DNA of 64,000 bases from Cupriavidus basilensis OR16 (GCF_000243095.1 NZ_AHJE01000020.1:56698-120697); one strand, 5' to 3'. Numbered from the stretch's first letter, positions 30,162-40,399 are shown. Notes: a model not told the origin generated them from the letters alone. Numbers and translations: made by a program.

Positions 30162-31112
30162 ATGGATGTCCGCGCGCAGGATGCGCACGGACATCCAACC
30201 AGCATAGAACGGCTGCAAAGGCAGCCGTACAAATTCTTCCTGGCGCACAAGGGCCTGCACCTGTCGATCGAGTTCACCGGCGGCACGGTGATGGAGGTCA
30301 ACTACCAGCAGACGGCCGACCTCGAGCGCATCCGTGGCCAGGTCGGCAAGCTCGGCTACAGCGACGTGCAGGTGCAGAACTTCGGCACCTCGCGTGACGT
30401 CATGATCCGCCTGCCGCTGCAAAAGGGCCCGGACGGCAAGCCCGTCACCTCGGCGCAGCAGAGCGAGCAGGTCATCACCGCGCTGCAAACCGCTACGCCT
30501 GACGTCAAGCTCCAGCGTGTCGAGTTCGTCGGCCCGCAGGTGGGCAAGGAACTGGCCACCGATGGCCTGCTGGCGCTGCTGTGCGTGGTGGCCGGCATCG
30601 TGATCTACCTGTCGTTCCGCTTCGAGTGGAAGTTCGCGGTCGCCGGCATCATCGCCAACCTGCACGACGTGGTGATCATCCTGGGTTTCTTCGCCTTCTT
30701 CCAGTGGGAATTCTCGCTGTCGGTGCTGGCGGCGATCCTGGCGGTGCTGGGCTACTCGGTGAACGAATCGGTGGTGATTTTCGACCGGATTCGCGAGAAC
30801 TTCCGCAAGTACCGCAAGATGACCACGCACGAGATCATCGACAACGCGATCACCAGCACCATCTCGCGGACCATCATCACCCACGGTTCGACCCAAATGA
30901 TGGTGCTGTCGATGTTCTTCTTCGGCGGCCCCACCCTGCACTACTTCGCGCTGGCGCTGACCGTCGGCATCTTGTTCGGCATCTACTCCTCGGTATTCGT
31001 CGCCGCTGCGCTAGCCATGTGGCTGGGCGTCAAGCGCGAGGACCTGGTCAAGGGCGAGAAGAAGCCGGGCGACGTCGACCGCGACGACCCGAACTTCGGC
31101 GCGCAGGCCTGA
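30162..31112 (+). CDS. secF: Protein translocase subunit SecF, first membrane helix missing
   Basis: SecF forms the SecDF pump with SecD. From about residue 23 the product is normal: KFFLAHKGLHLSIEFTGGTV, the periplasmic domain, and four to five helices with VLGYSVNESVVIFDRIREN near residue 195. A family N terminus would begin with about 10 residues and a first transmembrane helix before LAHKGLHLS. Here the upstream codons (MDVRAQDAHGHPTSIER) read through the two intergenic hairpins and encode no helix. About 25-30 codons holding the true start and helix 1 seem deleted at about 30231-30240, with TTCTTCC as possible microhomology. The gene is close to essential, so an assembly error is likely. 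Confidence 0.88.
   Translation: MDVRAQDAHGHPTSIERLQRQPYKFFLAHKGLHLSIEFTGGTVMEVNYQQTADLERIRGQVGKLGYSDVQVQNFGTSRDVMIRLPLQKGPDGKPVTSAQQSEQVITALQTATPDVKLQRVEFVGPQVGKELATDGLLALLCVVAGIVIYLSFRFEWKFAVAGIIANLHDVVIILGFFAFFQWEFSLSVLAAILAVLGYSVNESVVIFDRIRENFRKYRKMTTHEIIDNAITSTISRTIITHGSTQMMVLSMFFFGGPTLHYFALALTVGILFGIYSSVFVAAALAMWLGVKREDLVKGEKKPGDVDRDDPNFGAQA
30163..30228 (+). repeat. Two adjacent hairpins at the secD-secF junction
   Basis: Two perfect inverted repeats lie right after secD: TGGATGTCCG/CGGACATCCA (30163-30172 and 30188-30197) and ACGGCTGC/GCAGCCGT (30209-30216 and 30221-30228). No T tract follows either. In the intact operon they probably lie between secD and the true secF start, and may tune the secD:secF ratio by affecting RNA stability or translation. 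Confidence 0.75.
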
Positions 31113-31141
31113 CGGCCCGCCGCGGACAGATTCAAGGCAAC

Positions 31142-31171
31142 AAAAAAGGGCACCTCCGGGTGCCCTTTTTT
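31142..31171. terminator. Bidirectional terminator between secF and phcQ
   Basis: AAAAAAGGGCACC-TCCG-GGTGCCCTTTTTT forms a strong stem with A/T tracts on both sides, serving the convergent secF and phcQ transcripts. Confidence 0.92.
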
Positions 31172-31210
31172 GTCATGCCGTGACAGGCTCGGATCTGGCG
31201 CAGATCTCGC

Positions 31211-32228
31211 TCAGAACTGCTCGATCCATACCGCCAGGCGGTCCACCGCAAACTCTGCCGTGCGATCGGCGGGACGGTAGATGATGGAGTCGCCCTCGCG
31301 CACGGCCTTGAGCGCACCGCCGGCTTCATCCAGCCACAGCAGCCCGGCCAGCCAGGTGGCATGTTGCTCGGACACGTCCTTGTCGACCGGCTCGCTCAGG
31401 TACTCGGCCAGCGCGGCGCCCTGGATCCACACCAGGGCATCGCCATCGCGGCGCACATTGGCCGCGCCTTGCGTCGCGGCCAGCATCTCGGCCAGCGACA
31501 CCACCGCATCGCCGGCGCCACGGCCGGCGAATTGGGTGCGCAGCGCGGCGAGCTTGGCCGCCACCGCGTGGCCGAAGGTGCCGCTGCGGCGGCTTTCCGC
31601 CGCCACCAGGTCGGCGTAGTCCATCAGCAGCCAGTCCGGCTCGGGATTCTGTACGCCGACCAGCGCGGCGGAGGCCAGGTAGGTGTCCACCGGCTGGAAG
31701 CGCTCTGGGCCGATCAGGCTGGCCGACAGCGTGCGGATCAGGCCGATGCGCGAGGCAATGGTCTGCCGCTGCAGCACGCTCAGCTTCTCGCGCAGCAACT
31801 GGTCGCGCTCCTTGCGCAGGCCGGCCATCTCGAGCGCCTGCTTGAGCTCCATGCGCAACGAGGTGATGTCCCACGGCTTCTTGATGTAGCGATGGATCTG
31901 GCCTTCGTTGACGGCCGCGACGGTATGCTCGATCTCCGAGTAGGCGGTCGTCAGGATCCGCACGATATACGGATAGCGCTCGCGCGCGTAGCGCAGCAGC
32001 TGTAGCGCAGCAGCTCATTGCCGTACTCGCCCGGCATCCGCTGGAAAACAAGACCGCAAGGCTGTCGGCATGCGCATCCAGCAGCGCCTTACCTTCTTCG
32101 ACCGAGCCGCCGGTCACGACCGGCGCCAGGGCTCCGATGGCACGCTGGAAATACTTGACGGCCGTAGCCTCGTCATCGACGAACAGAATCGCCGGTGATG
32201 GTGCCTGCGTGGCATTCGGTTCGTTCAT
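31211..32228 (-). pseudogene. phcQ: Quorum-sensing response regulator PhcQ, two indels
   Basis: Last gene of the phcBSRQ operon. In Ralstonia PhcQ is a response regulator acting in the PhcS-PhcR-PhcQ relay towards PhcA. From 32228 the first frame encodes the receiver start (AILFVDDEATAVKYFQRAIG) up to AVLFSS. Next to this the expected FSDQRMPGEYG has lost four bases at about 32046, removing the phospho-acceptor aspartate. A 14-base tandem duplication (about 31986-32013) then shifts the frame again. From about 31985 the original frame resumes as RILTTAYSEIEHTVAAVNEG, then HRYIKKPWDITSLRMELKQA and a long C-terminal region, to 31211. The start overlaps the phcR stop by 4 bases. Confidence 0.82.
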
Positions 32229-33339
32229 CGATCACTCCTATGCATTCGACTCTTGGTATTGGGGAAATCCAGCGTGACTGTGGTACCCGCACCGGGCGTA
32301 GACTCGATCCGGATGCCGCCACCAAAGGACTGCATGACACGGTTGCAAAAAATCATGCCCAGTCCGTTGCCGCCGGTACTCGCATGGGTGGTGACCGGAT
32401 CCACCAGAAGGCGCCCCATCACCTCGGGTGGTATGCCCGGGCCGTTGTCGCAAATGCGGATCGCGGCATCGGGATCGGCCGCCACCACGAAGCGCAGCGA
32501 AGGCAAGTCGACACCGTCGAGCGCCCGCAGCGCATTGGACAACAGCGACGACAGCACCAGCGCCACGCAATTGGGCAGCGTGCGCACGGCAAAATCGTCT
32601 TGCATTTCGATCTTCACCCACTCGCGCTGCGACCCGGCGAAGGGGTAGGTATCGAGCAGCGCGGCGATCAGGCCGCCGGCGGTGGCTTCCCGGTCGGCCG
32701 GCTGCCACTGCTGCGCACCGACTGCAGGAACGATGAAATCACGGCCAGGCAATACTGCGCGTTGTCGTGCATCGACGTTGCCGCCTGTCCGATCTCGCTC
32801 TGGCGCTGCGGATTGTATTCCGCCGCGATACGGCTTTCGATACCGCGCGCAAAATTTGCGATCGCCGCCAACGGCGTGTTCAATTCATGTGCCAGGAAGG
32901 CCAGCGTCTCGTCGATCGCCATCAGGCGCTGATGGCGGATCGAGCGCTCGCGATAGCGCTCGGCGGCCAGCCGCAGCGCTTCGCGCACCTGGCCCAGCTC
33001 GATGGGCTTCTCCAGGATGCGGAACACTTCGCCGGTGTTGACCGTCTGCAACAGCATGTCTTTGTCCGCGTAGGCGGTCACCAGGATGCGCACGATCTGC
33101 GGATACTCGAGCGCCACCTGGCGCAGCAGGTCGCCGCCATCGCGGCCCGGCATGCGGAAGTCCGTCACCAGCACGGCGACGCGCGCGCTCTCCCGGCGCA
33201 GGATGCGTACCGCTTCGTCAGCGCCACTGGCGACCAGCACCTCGTACTCCGTGCCGACCGCACGCGCGAAGTACTTGCACGCCATCTCCTCGTCATCGAC
33301 GTAGAGCACGGTAAGCCGTTGTTGACGGGTATCGCTCAT
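32225..33339 (-). pseudogene. phcR: Quorum-sensing hybrid regulator PhcR (receiver plus histidine kinase), frameshifted
   Basis: PhcR is an unusual response regulator with an N-terminal receiver and a C-terminal kinase. From 33339 the frame encodes the receiver (LTVLYVDDEEMACKYFARAV, phospho-acceptor in VTDFRMPGRDG near residue 59, Lys in ILEKPIELG). The H-box helix (LAHELNTPLAAIANFA near residue 150) follows, up to SFLQSVRSSG. At about 32705-32715 the reading moves to another frame with WQPADREATAGGL and the HATPase domain (ICDNGPGIPPEVMG, GGNGLGMIF) to 32225. A single missing base near a GC-rich run explains it. The remainder matches a full kinase, so a sequencing error is plausible. Confidence 0.85.
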
Positions 33340-33346
33340 GGCCTTC

Positions 33347-34678
33347 TCAGTCGGCTCGGGGCAGGTCGAAGCTGAACGAGGCCCACTTGCCCAGTTCGCT
33401 CTCGGCAAACAGCACGCCGCCGTGACGCTCGATCACCGCGTAGCTGATGGACAGGCCAAGGCCCAGGCCCTGGCCGACTTCTCGCGTGGTGAAGAACGGC
33501 TCGAACACGCGCGCCAGATGCTCTTGCGCAATGCCCGGCCCGTTGTCCTTCACGGTCACGTGCAGCCGGCGCTCGACCCACTTCACCGTGGTATGGATGG
33601 CCGGGCCCTGCGTGCCGGCCTTGCGCATGGCCAGCGCGGCGTTGGAGAACAGGTTGATCAGCACGCCGATCACCGCGGCCTCGTCGCCCAACACCAGCGT
33701 ATCGGTCGGCAGTTCGCGCGTGACGGCTACCCCGCGCAGTTCATGCGCGGTCAGCCGGATCGAGGAATCGAGCGCCTTCTCGAACAGGAACGGCGTGCCC
33801 TCCGCTTCGGCGCCGGGCTTGCGATAGGCGAAGGTCTTCAGGTCCGAAACGATATGCTGGATGCGTTGCATCCCCTGCTTGGCGTCGACCAGGCACTCCT
33901 GCAACATCGGTTCGCTCTTGGCCACCGGTTCTTCCAGCGCGACCTCGATCGCCATCAGGCAGAAGTTGACCGGGTTGTTGACCTCGTGCAGCAGACCCGC
34001 GGCCAGCGTACCGATGGCCGCCATCTTTTCCTGCTGCAGCATTTGGCCCTTGATGTCGACCAGCTTGCGGTTGATCACTTCGAGCTCGCCGTTCTTCTCC
34101 GCCACTTCGGCCTTGAGCCGGAACAGCATGAAGCGCGCCCGCTCATTGAAGAAGGTGTAGACCGCGCTGGCCGCCGCGGCGAACAGCAGGAACAGCGAAT
34201 TGACGATAAAGGTGCCGGCCGGCTCGATGCCGCCAGAATGCAGCACGCAGGCGAGCAGGTAGAACAGGTAGGACAGTATCCCGAACACCAGGTTCTGCCA
34301 CAGCCCGAACGGCAGCGCGATGCCAGACGCGAAGATGGCGAGATTCAGCCCGACGTAATACGGCGACTCCACGCCATCGGTATGCCAGATCATCCATGAG
34401 ATCATGATCTGCGGCAGCAGCAGCCAGGACAGGGTCAGCCACGGCGCAAAGCGGCGCCCTGCCGTGCTGTACAACAGCATCACGATACCTGCGATCAGCA
34501 GCGACACCAGCACGCGAGCCACGGCGAAGGGCGCCTGCAGCTGCGGATACTGGCCATAGTCCAGCCCCACGCCGAGCAGCACCAGCACGATGGCGGTATA
34601 AGCGCCGCCGCGGCTGAAGGCCAGGCGGAAATCCGCCAGCTCGGTCTGGTAACCCGCGTAAAGTTGATTGGTGCTCAT
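33347..34678 (-). CDS. phcS: Quorum-sensing sensor histidine kinase PhcS
   Basis: Membrane histidine kinase that senses the 3-hydroxy fatty acid methyl ester made by PhcB. The 443-residue product has six predicted N-terminal membrane helices up to about residue 180 and a short coiled coil (RLKAEVAEKNGELEVINRKL). The phospho-accepting histidine is in LAAGLLHEVNNPVNFCL near residue 235, and the HATPase core has DNGPGIAQEH and GLGLGLSIS at the C terminus. It follows phcB by 22 bases and precedes phcR by 7 bases. Function is taken from the Ralstonia homologue and operon context. Confidence 0.88.
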   Translation of the reverse strand: MSTNQLYAGYQTELADFRLAFSRGGAYTAIVLVLLGVGLDYGQYPQLQAPFAVARVLVSLLIAGIVMLLYSTAGRRFAPWLTLSWLLLPQIMISWMIWHTDGVESPYYVGLNLAIFASGIALPFGLWQNLVFGILSYLFYLLACVLHSGGIEPAGTFIVNSLFLLFAAAASAVYTFFNERARFMLFRLKAEVAEKNGELEVINRKLVDIKGQMLQQEKMAAIGTLAAGLLHEVNNPVNFCLMAIEVALEEPVAKSEPMLQECLVDAKQGMQRIQHIVSDLKTFAYRKPGAEAEGTPFLFEKALDSSIRLTAHELRGVAVTRELPTDTLVLGDEAAVIGVLINLFSNAALAMRKAGTQGPAIHTTVKWVERRLHVTVKDNGPGIAQEHLARVFEPFFTTREVGQGLGLGLSISYAVIERHGGVLFAESELGKWASFSFDLPRAD

Positions 34679-34700
34679 GGCTGGGCCGGCTACTGGCGTT

Positions 34701-36092
34701 TCAGGAGATGATCGCTTCCGCGAACACATTGACCCCAGTCTGGTCGACATAGAGCTTGTGATCGCGGGATTGTTCGGGCAGCAGCATACTCATCCTGGCC
34801 TCGTCGCGATAGATCAGGTACCACTCCAGCAGGTGTTCCATGCCGAATTTCTCCGGATTGGCCGAATGGACGTTGGTTACCAGCAACTGGCCGCCCGGCC
34901 GCGTACGCGCGGCAAAATAGCTCAGCAGGCGGGAACACACCTTATCGGACAGGTAGTCGAACAACCCGGCGCAGTACACCGCATCGAACTCGCGCAGCCC
35001 GGCGTCGTCCGGCGCGATCTTGCGCTTGAGCAGCTCATGTACCGATTGATGCACCATCTCCACCGACACCTTGTGCCCCGCCGAGGCGGCCGAGCTCTCG
35101 ATGGAGGACTTGGTGTAAGCCAGGGTCTCCTCGCTGAAGTCGACCAACTGGAACGACAGGAACTCGGGTTGCGGATACTCGCGCACGAAGCGCTGGATCT
35201 CGAAGGCCGGGCCGCAGCCGACATTGAGGATGCGAAACGGCCTGCCGGCTGCGCGAGCGGAATCGGCCTGGCGCGACAGGAAATCGACCAGCAGGTCGAT
35301 CCGGTTGCGGTGGGCGGTTGCCACGGCCGCCTTGAGGAAGGCGGTATTGACGATCTGGAAGTAGGTGGTCGGGCCCTGCTGCGGATCGTTCAGGATCTGG
35401 TTGACCATCTCATAGTCGCCCGCATAGCCCAGCGGCTTGGTGAAGGTGCGGTAGACAAAGGGGGCGCGCAGCAGCAGCGGATGCAGGGCCGATTGCGCGT
35501 ACGTGCGGTGCACCGGCGCGATCTCCGCGTCCACCTGCTCGGCCTCGCCTTCGAGCCGGTCGAGGTAGGTCTTGACCTTTAGCATGATTGGCGTGGCGAG
35601 CTCGTAGAACACATCCGCGCGCAGCCGTCCGTCGGTCTTGGGCAGGTTCTCGGTCAGGTCGACCTGCTCAACCCAGCGCGACACTTCCGAGAGAAACGCG
35701 CGCATTTCGTTGACCACGATCTGGTAATCGCGCCGGATATTGAAGCGCGTATCCCAGTCGTTGATGAACAGTTCCGCCTCGCGCCCGACCGACTTGGGCT
35801 CATTGGGCAGGTCGCTCAGCTCGCGCCATTCATCGATCAGCGTCAGCGATACCACCGCGGTGAGGCCGGTGTTCACCAGGCTCATCACCACCGCCTTGCC
35901 CAGGTAAGCGTTCTTGCTCCCCATGCGCACACTCAGCTCGCTCAGCACCTCGCTGACCTGGACGATCGAGTATGGATTGTAGATTTCCATCACCAGAGCT
36001 TTTCTCTGGAGATTGATAATTGTGCCCCGCACCTGCTCGCCCTGCGAGTTGCGGAAACTAACCACCGGATCGATTTGCGTTTGGGAGTACAC
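34701..36092 (-). CDS. phcB: 3-hydroxy fatty acid O-methyltransferase PhcB (quorum-sensing signal synthase)
   Basis: SAM-dependent methyltransferase that makes the volatile signal methyl 3-hydroxypalmitate or 3-hydroxymyristate in Ralstonia. The 463-residue product has a PilZ-like N-terminal domain (GEQVRGTIINLQRKALVMEI, near residues 18-37, then YNPYSIVQVSEVLSEL). A helical middle part and a C-terminal Rossmann methyltransferase follow, with the SAM motif ILNVGCGPAFEIQRF near residue 290 and FDAVYCAGLFDYLSD near residue 375. It uses a GTG start. First gene of the phcBSRQ operon; which chain length is made cannot be told from sequence. Confidence 0.88.
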   Translation of the reverse strand: MYSQTQIDPVVSFRNSQGEQVRGTIINLQRKALVMEIYNPYSIVQVSEVLSELSVRMGSKNAYLGKAVVMSLVNTGLTAVVSLTLIDEWRELSDLPNEPKSVGREAELFINDWDTRFNIRRDYQIVVNEMRAFLSEVSRWVEQVDLTENLPKTDGRLRADVFYELATPIMLKVKTYLDRLEGEAEQVDAEIAPVHRTYAQSALHPLLLRAPFVYRTFTKPLGYAGDYEMVNQILNDPQQGPTTYFQIVNTAFLKAAVATAHRNRIDLLVDFLSRQADSARAAGRPFRILNVGCGPAFEIQRFVREYPQPEFLSFQLVDFSEETLAYTKSSIESSAASAGHKVSVEMVHQSVHELLKRKIAPDDAGLREFDAVYCAGLFDYLSDKVCSRLLSYFAARTRPGGQLLVTNVHSANPEKFGMEHLLEWYLIYRDEARMSMLLPEQSRDHKLYVDQTGVNVFAEAIIS

Positions 36093-36291
36093 GGTATTGC
36101 GCCAGAGAAATCCGAAAAACGCTGCCGGCCGCCCAGTTCAACAATGCTTCATTGACTGGCCGGGTACAGCTCGTAGGGCGATGGATCGCTACGCTAGGCC
36201 AGTATCAGGGGGTACTGCTGGGATACATGTCTGTAATCGGTTGCGGGCATGGGCGTCCTGATGATGGCACGCGCGCGACTACACCCTGGTA

Positions 36292-36344
36292 ACTGTGACT
36301 GAGACTGTGACTGCGTGAGGCTGTACTGGGTAGGACTGTAACTG
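36292..36344 (-). repeat. Direct repeats upstream of phcB, candidate regulator sites
   Basis: ACTGTGACTG occurs at 36292-36301 and 36304-36313, 12 bases apart. A third copy, ACTGTAACTG, lies at 36335-36344. They are 200-252 bases upstream of the phcB start, in an otherwise empty region. Repeats near one helical turn apart suit binding of a dimeric regulator. The binding factor is unknown. Confidence 0.55.
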
Positions 36345-36450
36345 AATCTTAGCGGATCATTGTACTGTGGGCGTCAAGTGCAGACAACATAACCTGCGCA
36401 AGCCCGCCCGCCGACCCGGCAACGGACAGAACCCCCCGGAAATAAAGCAA

Positions 36451-36474
36451 AAGGCCGTTGCTCCCGGCCTTTTT
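36451..36474 (-). terminator. Terminator of the cytochrome b561/yceI operon
   Basis: On the minus strand, AGGCCGGGAGCAACGGCCT is followed by TTTT, a Rho-independent terminator about 67 bases after the yceI stop. Confidence 0.8.
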
Positions 36475-36540
36475 GCCTTGCTGCTTGCATGCGCGACGCC
36501 GCGGGACGAAACCCGGGCATCGCGAAGCCTTGGTCGACGC

Positions 36541-37122
36541 TTACTCGGCCTTGACGCCTTCGACCTGGATCGCCAGCTTGACCTCAGGCTTGAAGCCCAT
36601 CTTCACCGCGTAGTCGATACCGAAATCGGCACGGTTGAAGGTACCCACCACGTCAGCACCGCAGGCTTCGCGCTTGAGCATCGGATGCTGGATGCACTTG
36701 AACTCGCGGATCTCCAGCTTGACCGGCTTGGACACGCCGTGCAGGGTCAGCACGCCATCGACTTCGGTCGGCACGTCGCCGTTGAACTTGGAGAACTTGC
36801 CCTTGTAGGTGGCTTCGGGGAAGGCTTCGACGTTGAACATGTCGGGGCCCTTCACGTGCTGGTTCAGCTTGCTGTTGCCGAAGTCGACCGAGGCGGGATC
36901 GATCTTGATGTCCACCGTGCCGGTCTTCGCCGCACGGTCCAGCGTCACCACGCCGCTCGACTTTTCGAACTTGCCGCGCCAGGTCGACAGGCCACCCAGG
37001 TGGTCGGCTTCGAAGCTCGGGTACGTGTGGGTGGGGTCGAGGTTGTAGGTAACCGTGTTGGCGGATGCAATGCCGACGGCGGACAGGGCCGCGACAGCGG
37101 CGAGGATGGTGCGCAATTTCAT
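36541..37122 (-). CDS. YceI-family periplasmic protein (first copy)
   Basis: YceI proteins are periplasmic beta-barrels binding long-chain isoprenoids or polyprenyl quinones. The 193-residue precursor has a signal peptide ([20 protein letters not shown], cleavage after ASA). The lipocalin-like fold follows: [19 protein letters not shown], then [20 protein letters not shown], near residues 25-110. The start at 37120-37122 gives this signal peptide. It is third of three genes with a second yceI and a cytochrome b561 on the same strand. Confidence 0.93.
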   Translation of the reverse strand: MKLRTILAAVAALSAVGIASANTVTYNLDPTHTYPSFEADHLGGLSTWRGKFEKSSGVVTLDRAAKTGTVDIKIDPASVDFGNSKLNQHVKGPDMFNVEAFPEATYKGKFSKFNGDVPTEVDGVLTLHGVSKPVKLEIREFKCIQHPMLKREACGADVVGTFNRADFGIDYAVKMGFKPEVKLAIQVEGVKAE

Positions 37123-37190
37123 GAGAGCTCCCGGCAAAAAGTTGGGGATGAACAGCAAAGGAATGGCAGGGAAGACTTAGCGCCGCGCGC

Positions 37191-37763
37191 TTACTTCTTA
37201 GCCAAGGTCACGATACGGAATTTGATCTGGACATCGTCGGCCACGACAGAAGTATCCTTCCATTCGCCGTCGCCGATGTTGTACACGGTGCGCTTGATCG
37301 GCAGCACCCCTTCAAACACCTGGCCGCCGGCATCCTGGCGATAGCTTGCCGGAATCACGACGTCCAGGGTCTTGCCCTTGATGGTGAGCTTGCCCGTCAC
37401 CTCGTACTTGCCGGCGGCGCCGGCCTTGATGCTGGTCGACTGGAATACCGCCTTGGGGTACTTGGCCGCGTCGAACCAGTCGCGTCCCTTGACCTCCTTG
37501 GTGGTCTCGGCGTCGCCGATCTCGAAGCTGGACACGTCGATCTCGACCTTGGCCGTGGACGTTGCCAGCTTGGCGGGGTCGAACGCGACCGTGGCGTCGA
37601 ATTTCTTGAACTTGCCCTCCATCGGCACGCCGATCTGGCGGGCCGTAGCGGTGACCGAGCTTTTGGCTGCGTCGACCTGGGCCCAGGCGTAGTTGGCTGC
37701 GATGCCGGCAGTGGCCAGCGTGGCTGCCATCAGGAGCGCGCTCGGGCGGGGAATGCGTTTCAT
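37191..37763 (-). CDS. YceI-family periplasmic protein (second copy)
   Basis: A 190-residue second YceI, distant in sequence from the first. It has a signal peptide (LLMAATLATAGIAANYAWAQ, cut after AWA). The barrel has KSSVTATARQIGVPMEGKFK, VDVSSFEIGDAETTKEVKG-like sequence and RDWFDAAKYPKAVFQSTSIK. It lies between the cytochrome b561 gene and the first yceI. Adjacent membrane cytochrome b561 and YceI pairs suggest electron transfer with a quinone-like ligand; the role is inferred. Confidence 0.93.
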   Translation of the reverse strand: MKRIPRPSALLMAATLATAGIAANYAWAQVDAAKSSVTATARQIGVPMEGKFKKFDATVAFDPAKLATSTAKVEIDVSSFEIGDAETTKEVKGRDWFDAAKYPKAVFQSTSIKAGAAGKYEVTGKLTIKGKTLDVVIPASYRQDAGGQVFEGVLPIKRTVYNIGDGEWKDTSVVADDVQIKFRIVTLAKK

Positions 37764-37822
37764 TAAAAACTCCTGTCGCTAGGAGGGCCTTGCGGCCCTC
37801 GGTCATTTGTCGGTTTGACGAC

Positions 37823-38413
37823 TTACTTGAGGAACGGCAGCATGCGTGCCAGCGTGCCGTCGCGCTCGATGAACTGATGCTTGATGGCAGCGGCCGCATG
37901 CACTACAACGATCACGGCCATCAGGTAGTTCAGCCAGATGTGGACCAGCTTGAGGATTTCCTTGAGCTCATCGTTCTTCTCGATCAGCGCGGGCAGTTGC
38001 CAGATGCCGAGGTAGACCACCGGAACCCCGGCAGCCGAGCTGTACAGGTAGCCGGTGATGGGCACCACCACGATCAGCGCGTAGAGCAGCAGGTGAGCCG
38101 CGTGCGCGGCCTTGGCCTGCCAGGCCGGGGTGGCCGCTGCCGGTGCCGGCGCGCGGTGGGTGGCGCGCCACAGCACGCGCAGCACGGCGATGGCAAAGAC
38201 GGTCACGCCGATCCACTTGTGCCAGGAAAACAGCTTGAGCTTGAGCATCGACAAGCCCGGGATGCTGGTCATGTACAGGCCCAGCCCAAAGGCGGCGAAG
38301 ATCAGCAGCGCGATGATCCAGTGCAGGCCGATCGCGGTGGCCCCGTAGGCGGACGGCGGCGCCGCCGCTGGGGCAACGGCGGCGTGGGCGCTGGCTTTGA
38401 CTTGGGAATGCAT
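37823..38413 (-). CDS. Cytochrome b561 family protein
   Basis: Four-helix di-heme membrane cytochrome, a quinol or superoxide-related electron carrier. The 196-residue product has a short Ala-rich start, then TAIGLHWIIALLIFAAFGLG, with heme-ligand histidines in LHW and SWHKWIG (near residues 30 and 65), and further histidines in AAHAAHLLLYALI and VHIWLNYLMAVIVVVHAA near residues 110-180. It precedes two yceI genes, so an operon of cytochrome plus periplasmic carriers is likely. Confidence 0.92.
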   Translation of the reverse strand: MHSQVKASAHAAVAPAAAPPSAYGATAIGLHWIIALLIFAAFGLGLYMTSIPGLSMLKLKLFSWHKWIGVTVFAIAVLRVLWRATHRAPAPAAATPAWQAKAAHAAHLLLYALIVVVPITGYLYSSAAGVPVVYLGIWQLPALIEKNDELKEILKLVHIWLNYLMAVIVVVHAAAAIKHQFIERDGTLARMLPFLK

Positions 38414-38611
38414 GGATAAGGACCCCTGCCCTTGCGGGCATTTCATAATCTTTTACCGAACGGCAATCACTGCTGCTCTTTGAATTCTCGCATTATTGTG
38501 CGGCAGGCAGGTTGCGGAACGGTCTGAAATTCATGAAATCATTCAAACCATTTGAAGTGACATTTCGCCGCAGCTGGCAGGCCATGCCGGCGCCGGGCGC
38601 CCATCAAGAAA

Positions 38612-38641
38612 AAAAAAGCCATCCGGGGGATGGCTTTTTTA
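38612..38641. terminator. Terminator downstream of purB
   Basis: AAAAAAAGCCATCC-GGGG-GATGGCTTTTTT forms a near-perfect stem with flanking A/T tracts, 29 bases after the purB stop; it can work in both directions. Confidence 0.9.
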
Positions 38642-38669
38642 CAACGCGCCAGCCGGCAGGCCGGAAGCA

Positions 38670-40157
<1,488 letters not shown>

Positions 40158-40393
40158 CTAGGCCGAAACCGGTCTAAAGAGGGGAAAAGACACAAAAACA
40201 GGTCCAATTCGCCTCAAAAAGAGAACAATCCGGCGCAATAATCGACTGACGGCACGACGGAAAGCGGCCATTTTACCATCGCGGCCCACCTTCTGTGGAC
40301 GCGTTCGCGGGGCCGGGCAGCTCGTGCGTCTCGGCATGACGACACGGCAGGCGGGCGCCGCGCACGCCCGGCACATCCCGGACAGGGCACGGG

Positions 40394-40399
40394 TATACT
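40394..40399 (+). promoter_or_regulatory. -10 box of the GST gene
   Basis: TATACT lies about 98 bases before the glutathione S-transferase start. The -35 region (GCACAT) is weak. A start near 40406 would put the long hairpin in the untranslated leader. Confidence 0.45.

Larger units (their letters stand above)
36093..36540. other. Intergenic region upstream of phcB
   Basis: 448 bases without a gene. It holds the phcB promoter region (minus strand), direct repeats at 36292-36344 and the yceI terminator at 36451-36474. No other open frame has a family-like product. Confidence 0.6.

Noticed and set aside
32767..33375. Plus-strand frame opposite phcR
   Set aside because: Antisense to the receiver and H-box coding sequence, no family match.
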